Source: Corella eumyota (taxonomy: Eukaryota > Chordata > Ascidiacea > Phlebobranchia > Corellidae). Taken from it: DNA of 64,000 nucleotides. Positions 60,301 through 64,000 of the stretch are shown one piece after another. Numbering within the stretch: the first letter of the stretch is position 1; each line of letters begins with the position of its first letter. A program made the position numbers and the translations under genes. The stretch is from contig OY720098.1 in the NCBI GenBank assembly GCA_963082875.1, positions 1,550,001 to 1,614,000 on the forward strand, written 5' to 3'. The notes under the pieces were generated by a model. That model ran no database searches and was not told where the DNA came from. It was given only the letters and a program-made list of their open reading frames with translations.

Positions 60301-63300
60301 GTGACGTCAGCATTCGTAGTAACCTCTGTCGTAATGTCGGCCTCTGTGGTAGCTTCAATGGTAACTGACTCTGTTGTTGTTGCAGAAGTGACGTCAGCAT
60401 TCGTAGTAGCCTCTGTCGTGATGTCGGCCTCTGTGGTAGGTTCAATGGTAACTGACTCTGTTGTTGTTGCAGAAGTGACGTCAGCATTCGTAGTAGCCTC
60501 TGTCGTAATGTCGGCCTCTGTAGTAGGTTCAATGGTAACTGACTCAGTTGTTGTTGCAGAAGTGACGTCAGCATTCGTAGTAGCCTCTGTCGTAATGTCG
60601 GCCTCTGTGGTAGCTTCAATGGTAACTGACTCTGTTGTTGTTGCAGAAGTGACGTCAGCATTCGTAGTAGCCTCTGTCGTAATGTCGGCCTCTGTGGTAG
60701 GTTCAATGCTAACTGACTCTGTGGTGGTTGCAGAAGTGACGTCAGCATTGATAGTAGCCTCTGTCGTAATGTCGGCCTCTGTGGTAGGTTCAATGGTAAC
60801 TGACTCTGTTGTTGTTGCAGAAATGACGTCAGCATTCGTAGTAGCCTCTGTCGTAGTGTCGGCCTCTGTTGTAAGTTCAATGGTAACTGACTCTGTTGTT
60901 GTTGCAGAAGTGACGTCAGCATTCGTAGTAGCCTCTGTCGTAATATCGGCCTTTGTGGTAGCTTCAATGGTAACTGACTCTGTTGTTGTTGCAGAAGTGA
61001 CGTCAGCATTCGTAGTAGCCTCTGTCGTAATGTCGGCCTCTGTGGTAGCTTTAATGGTAACTGACTCTGTTGTTGTTTCAAAAGTGACGTCAGCATTCGT
61101 AGTAACCTCTGTCGTAATGTCGGCCTCTGTGGTAGCTTCAATGGTAACTGATTCTGTTGTTGTTGCAGAAGTGACGTCAGCATTCGTAGTAGCCTGCGTC
61201 GTAATGTCGGCCTCTGTTGTAGGTTCAATGGTAACTGACTCTGTTGTTGTTACAGAAGTGACGTCAGCATTCGTAGTAACCTCTGTCGTAATGTCGGCCT
61301 CTGTGGTAGGTTCAATGGTAATTGACTCTGTTGTTGTTGCAGAAGTGACGTCAACATTCGTAGTAGCCTCTGTCGTAATGTCGGCTTCTGTGGTAGGTTC
61401 AATGGTGACTAACTCTGTTGTTGTTGCAGAAGTGACGTCAGCATTCGTAGTAGCCCCTGTCGTAATGTCGGCCTTTGTTGTAGGTTCAATGGTAACTGCC
61501 TTAGTTGTTGTTACAGAAGTGACGTCAGCATTCGTAGTGGCCTCTGCCGTAATGTCGGCCTCTGTGGTAGCTTCAATGGTAACTGACTCAGTTGTTGTTG
61601 CAGATGTTACGTCAGCATTCGTAGTAGTCTTTGTCGTAATGTCGGCCACTGTGGTAGCTTCAATAGTAACTGACTCTGTTGTTGTTGCAGAAGTGACGTC
61701 AGCATTCGTAGTAGCCTCTGTCGTAATGTCTGCCTCTGTGGTAGGTTCAATGGTAACTGACTCTGTTGTTGTTGCAGAAGTGACGTCAGCATTCGTTGTA
61801 GCCTCTGTCGTAATGTCGGCCTCTGTGGTAGGTTCAATGGTAACTGACTCTGTTGTTGTTGCAGAAGTGACGTCAGCATTCGTAGTAGCCTCTGTCGTAA
61901 TGTCGGCTTCTGTGGTTGGTTCAATGGTAACTGACTCTGTTGTTGTTGCAGAAGTGACGTCAGCATTCGTAGTAGCCTCTGTCGTAATGTCGGCCTCTGT
62001 GGTAGCTTCAATGCTAACTGACTCAGTTGTTGTTGCAGAAGTGACGTCAGCTTTCGTAGTAGCCTCTGTCGTAATGTCGGCCTCTGTGGTAGGTTGAATG
62101 GTAACTGACTCCGTTGTTGTTGCAGAAGTGACGTCGGCATTCGTAGTAGCCTCTGTCGTAATGTCGGCCTCTATAGTAGGTTCAATGGTAACTGACTCAG
62201 TTGTTGTTGCAGAAGTGACGTCAGCATTCGTAGTAGCCTCTGTCGTAATGTCGGCCTCTGTGGTAGCTTCAATGGTAACTGACTCTGTTGTTGTTGCAGA
62301 AGTGACGTCAGCATTCGTAGTAGCCTCTGTCGTAATGTCGGCCTCTGTGGTAGGTTCAATGCTAACTGATTCTGTGGTTGTTGCAGAAGTGACGTCAGCA
62401 TTGATAGTAGCCTCTGTCGTAATGTCGGCCTCTGTGGTAGGTTCAATGGTAACTGACTCTGTTGTTGTTGCAGAAATGACGTCAGCATTCGTAGTAGCCT
62501 CTGTCGTAGTGTCGGCCTCTGTTGTAAGTTCAATGGTAACTGACTCTGTTGTTGTTGCAGAAGTGACGTCAGCATTCGTAGTAGCCTCTGTCGTAATATC
62601 GGCTCTTGTGGTAGCTTCAATGGTAACTGACTCTGTTGTTGTTGCAGAAGTGACGTCAGCATTCGTAGTAGCCTCTGTCGTAATGTCGGCCTCTGTGGTA
62701 GCTTTAATGGTAACTGACTCTGTTGTTGTTTCAAAAGTGACGTCAGCATTCGTAGTAACCTCTGTCGTAATGTCGGCCTCTGTGGTAGCTTCAATGGTAA
62801 CTGATTCTGTTGTTGTTGCAGAAGTGACGTCAGCATTCGTAGTAGCCTGCGTCGTAATGTCGGCCTCTGTTGTAGGTTCAATGGTAACTGACTCTGTTGT
62901 TGTTACAGAAGTGACGTCAGCATTCGTAGTAACCTCTGTCGTAATGTCGGCCTCTGTGGTAGGTTCAATGGTAATTGACTCTGTTGTTGTTGCAGAAGTG
63001 ACGTCAACATTCGTAGTAGCCTCTGTCGTAATGTCGGCTTCTGTGGTAGGTTCAATGGTGACTAACTCTGTTGTTGTTGCAGAAGTGACGTCAGCATTCG
63101 TAGTAGCCCCTGTCGTAATGTCGGCCTTTGTTGTAGGTTCAATGGTAACTGCCTCAGTTGTTGTTACAGAAGTGACGTCAGCATTCGTAGTGGCCTCTGC
63201 CGTAATGTCGGCCTCTGTGGTAGCTTCAATGGTAACTGACTCAGTTGTTGTTGCAGATGTTACGTCAGCATTCGTAGTAGTCTTTGTCGTAATGTCGGCC

Positions 63301-64000
63301 ACTGTGGTAGCTTCAATAGTAACTGACTCTGTTGTTGTTGCAGAAGTGACGTCAGCATTCGTAGTAGCCTCTGTCGTAATGTCTGCCTCTGTGGTAGGTT
63401 CAATGGTAACTGACTCTGTTGTTGTTGCAGAAGTGACGTCAGCATTCGTTGTAGCCTCTGTCGTAATGTCGGCCTCTGTGGTAGGTTCAATGGTAACTGA
63501 CTCTGTTGTTGTTGCAGAAGTGACGTCAGCATTCATAGTAGCCTCTGTCGTAATGTAGGCCTCTGTGGTAGGTTCAATGGTAACTGACTCTGTTGTTGTT
63601 GCAGAAGTGACGTCAGCATTCGTAGTCGCCTCTGCCGTAATGTCGGCCTCTGTGGTAGCTTCAATGGTAACTGACTCTGTTGTTGTTGCAGAAGTGACGT
63701 CAGCATTCGTAGTAGCCTCTGTCGTAATGTCGGCCTCTGTGGTAGCTTCAATGCTAACTGACTCAGTTGTTGTTGCAGAAGTGACGTCAGCATTCGTAGT
63801 AGCCTCTGTCGTAATGTCGGCCTCTGTGGTAGGTTGAATGGTAACTGACTCCGTTGTTGTTGCAGAAGTGACGTCGGCATTCGTAGTAGCCTCTGTCGTA
63901 ATGTCGGCCTCTGTAGTAGGTTCAATGGTAACTGACTCAGTTGTTGTTGCAGAAGTGACGTCAGCATTCGTAGTAGCCTCTGTCGTAATGTCGGCCTCTG
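33347..64000 (-). CDS. giant membrane-anchored mucin (5' part beyond window)
   Basis: Ten exons, all in phase, on the minus strand: one huge exon from beyond 64000 to 37835, then 37679-37551, 37188-37082, 36721-36566, 36190-36112, 35477-35331, 34762-34634, 34411-34272, 33632-33579 and 33406-33347. The huge exon is open for over 8,700 codons: about 290 tandem 29-residue units, then about 180 Thr/Ser/Asn-rich residues with many N-glycosylation sequons. After it come an EGF-like module (six Cys, ECLLPTSC...CRCIPG), a SEA-like segment over three exons without the canonical GSVVV cleavage motif, two more EGF-like modules (ACESQVGYC..., CATNEDC...CDCIFGFTGQNC), a transmembrane helix (WLFISIIVGAFIIVVIIAFV), basic KCIKRKKK and a tail ending DYVTEC. 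The EGF-SEA-EGF-EGF-TM order recalls MUC13 and the MUC3/12/17 group; orthology cannot be claimed. Likely role: apical surface coat. Signal peptide and promoter lie outside the window. Confidence 0.9.
33680..34145 (+). mobile_element. SINE of second subtype, split by an insertion
   Basis: The head gacatagtgtagtcgttaaa with gttggttcgaatcccac lies at 33680-33776 and the matching body and tail (aagttaactcgacaatgg, gtttaagccgtaaagtcg) at about 33995-34145. They are interrupted by a SINE of the main subtype at 33777-33994. Confidence 0.7.
33777..33994 (+). mobile_element. tRNA-derived SINE nested in another SINE
   Basis: Main-subtype copy from ccggcagcgtggtgtagtgg to gactgggtcggagtagc, inserted into the older element that surrounds it. 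It is therefore the younger of the two; its 3' end is truncated. Mucin-gene intron. Confidence 0.85.
35890..36095 (+). mobile_element. degenerate SINE with internally triplicated segment
   Basis: SINE-like head (ggtggcaggggtattggtaac) followed by three tandem copies of a segment containing ccaaaattagcgaagtcaac or tcccaaattaccgaagtcaa, ending with ttactctatatgg. Mucin-gene intron between 35477 and 36112. Confidence 0.6.
37376..37520 (+). mobile_element. degenerate SINE, internally deleted
   Basis: Head accgacagctttgtgtagtgg joined directly to the body segment gggcaattataatctataat and to tttgggtcgtgaagtc; the middle of the element is missing. Mucin-gene intron between 37188 and 37551. Confidence 0.6.
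38395..64000 (-). repeat. 87-bp tandem array coding the mucin repeat (about 290 units)
   Basis: Array of an 87-bp unit that encodes 29 residues, read as three segments: VTIE(P/A/T)TTEAD, then ITTEATTNAD, then VTSATTTES. About 45 percent of residues are Thr or Ser; there are four Glu and two Asp, one Pro at most, and no Cys or aromatic residue. The array runs past the right edge of the window. Length variants add or remove whole codons only. Higher-order blocks are visible, for example 23 units (2001 bp) between 40-42 kb and 42-44 kb, and 13 units minus one codon (1128 bp) between 46.4 and 48.3 kb. Nearly every unit contains the palindrome TGACGTCA. Confidence 0.97.

Noticed and set aside
38395-64000. 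CRISPR array
   Set aside because: The 87-bp units are contiguous with no unique spacers, and they are coding in a eukaryotic gene.

Overview
The window looks like nuclear DNA of an AT-rich invertebrate animal, most likely a tunicate (ascidian); that placement is inference. The support is many short GT-AG introns, animal signalling and membrane proteins (DOK-type PH+PTB, mARC/MOSC, C-type lectin-like and mucin-like proteins), and about a dozen copies of a tRNA-derived SINE lying mostly in introns. Nothing suggests a bacterial or viral replicon. Exon models were built by hand from splice sites, reading phase and protein family resemblance; phases close for every multi-exon gene except at one site noted below.

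Layout: (1) 1-9,990 is a large inverted duplication of a membrane protein gene with two C-type lectin-like domains (minus-strand copy 317-3732, plus-strand copy 6868-9979). Its core is a palindrome (about 4012-4228 and 4625-4847) flanked by a 47-bp minisatellite of about 43 copies on the right and about 5 on the left. (2) 10,380-11,440 holds a SINE and scrambled fragments of the next gene. (3) 11,972-14,901 is an intronless nucleotidyltransferase + TPR gene broken by one frameshift near 12,755. (4) 15,441-20,170 is an eight-exon DOK-like adaptor gene on the plus strand. (5) 20,961-26,902 is a twelve-exon secreted C45/acid-ceramidase-like hydrolase on the minus strand. (6) 28,352-32,060 is a seven-exon mARC amidoxime reductase on the minus strand. 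(7) 33,347 to the right edge is the 3' part of a giant membrane mucin gene on the minus strand. Its one huge exon (37,835 to beyond 64,000, over 8,700 codons) is almost entirely a tandem array of a 29-residue (87-bp) Thr/Glu-rich unit, about 290 copies, followed by EGF, SEA-like, EGF, EGF, transmembrane and cytoplasmic exons.

The genes are ordinary independent eukaryotic loci, not an operon. A loose theme is cell-surface biology: two lectin-like proteins on Thr-rich stalks and one giant acidic mucin. The most notable items are the giant array with its higher-order structure and one CREB-type octamer per unit, the palindromic lectin-gene pair with one copy apparently damaged, and the single-base break in an otherwise intact nucleotidyltransferase-TPR gene. 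The 5' ends of both lectin genes and of the mucin were not found or lie outside the window.
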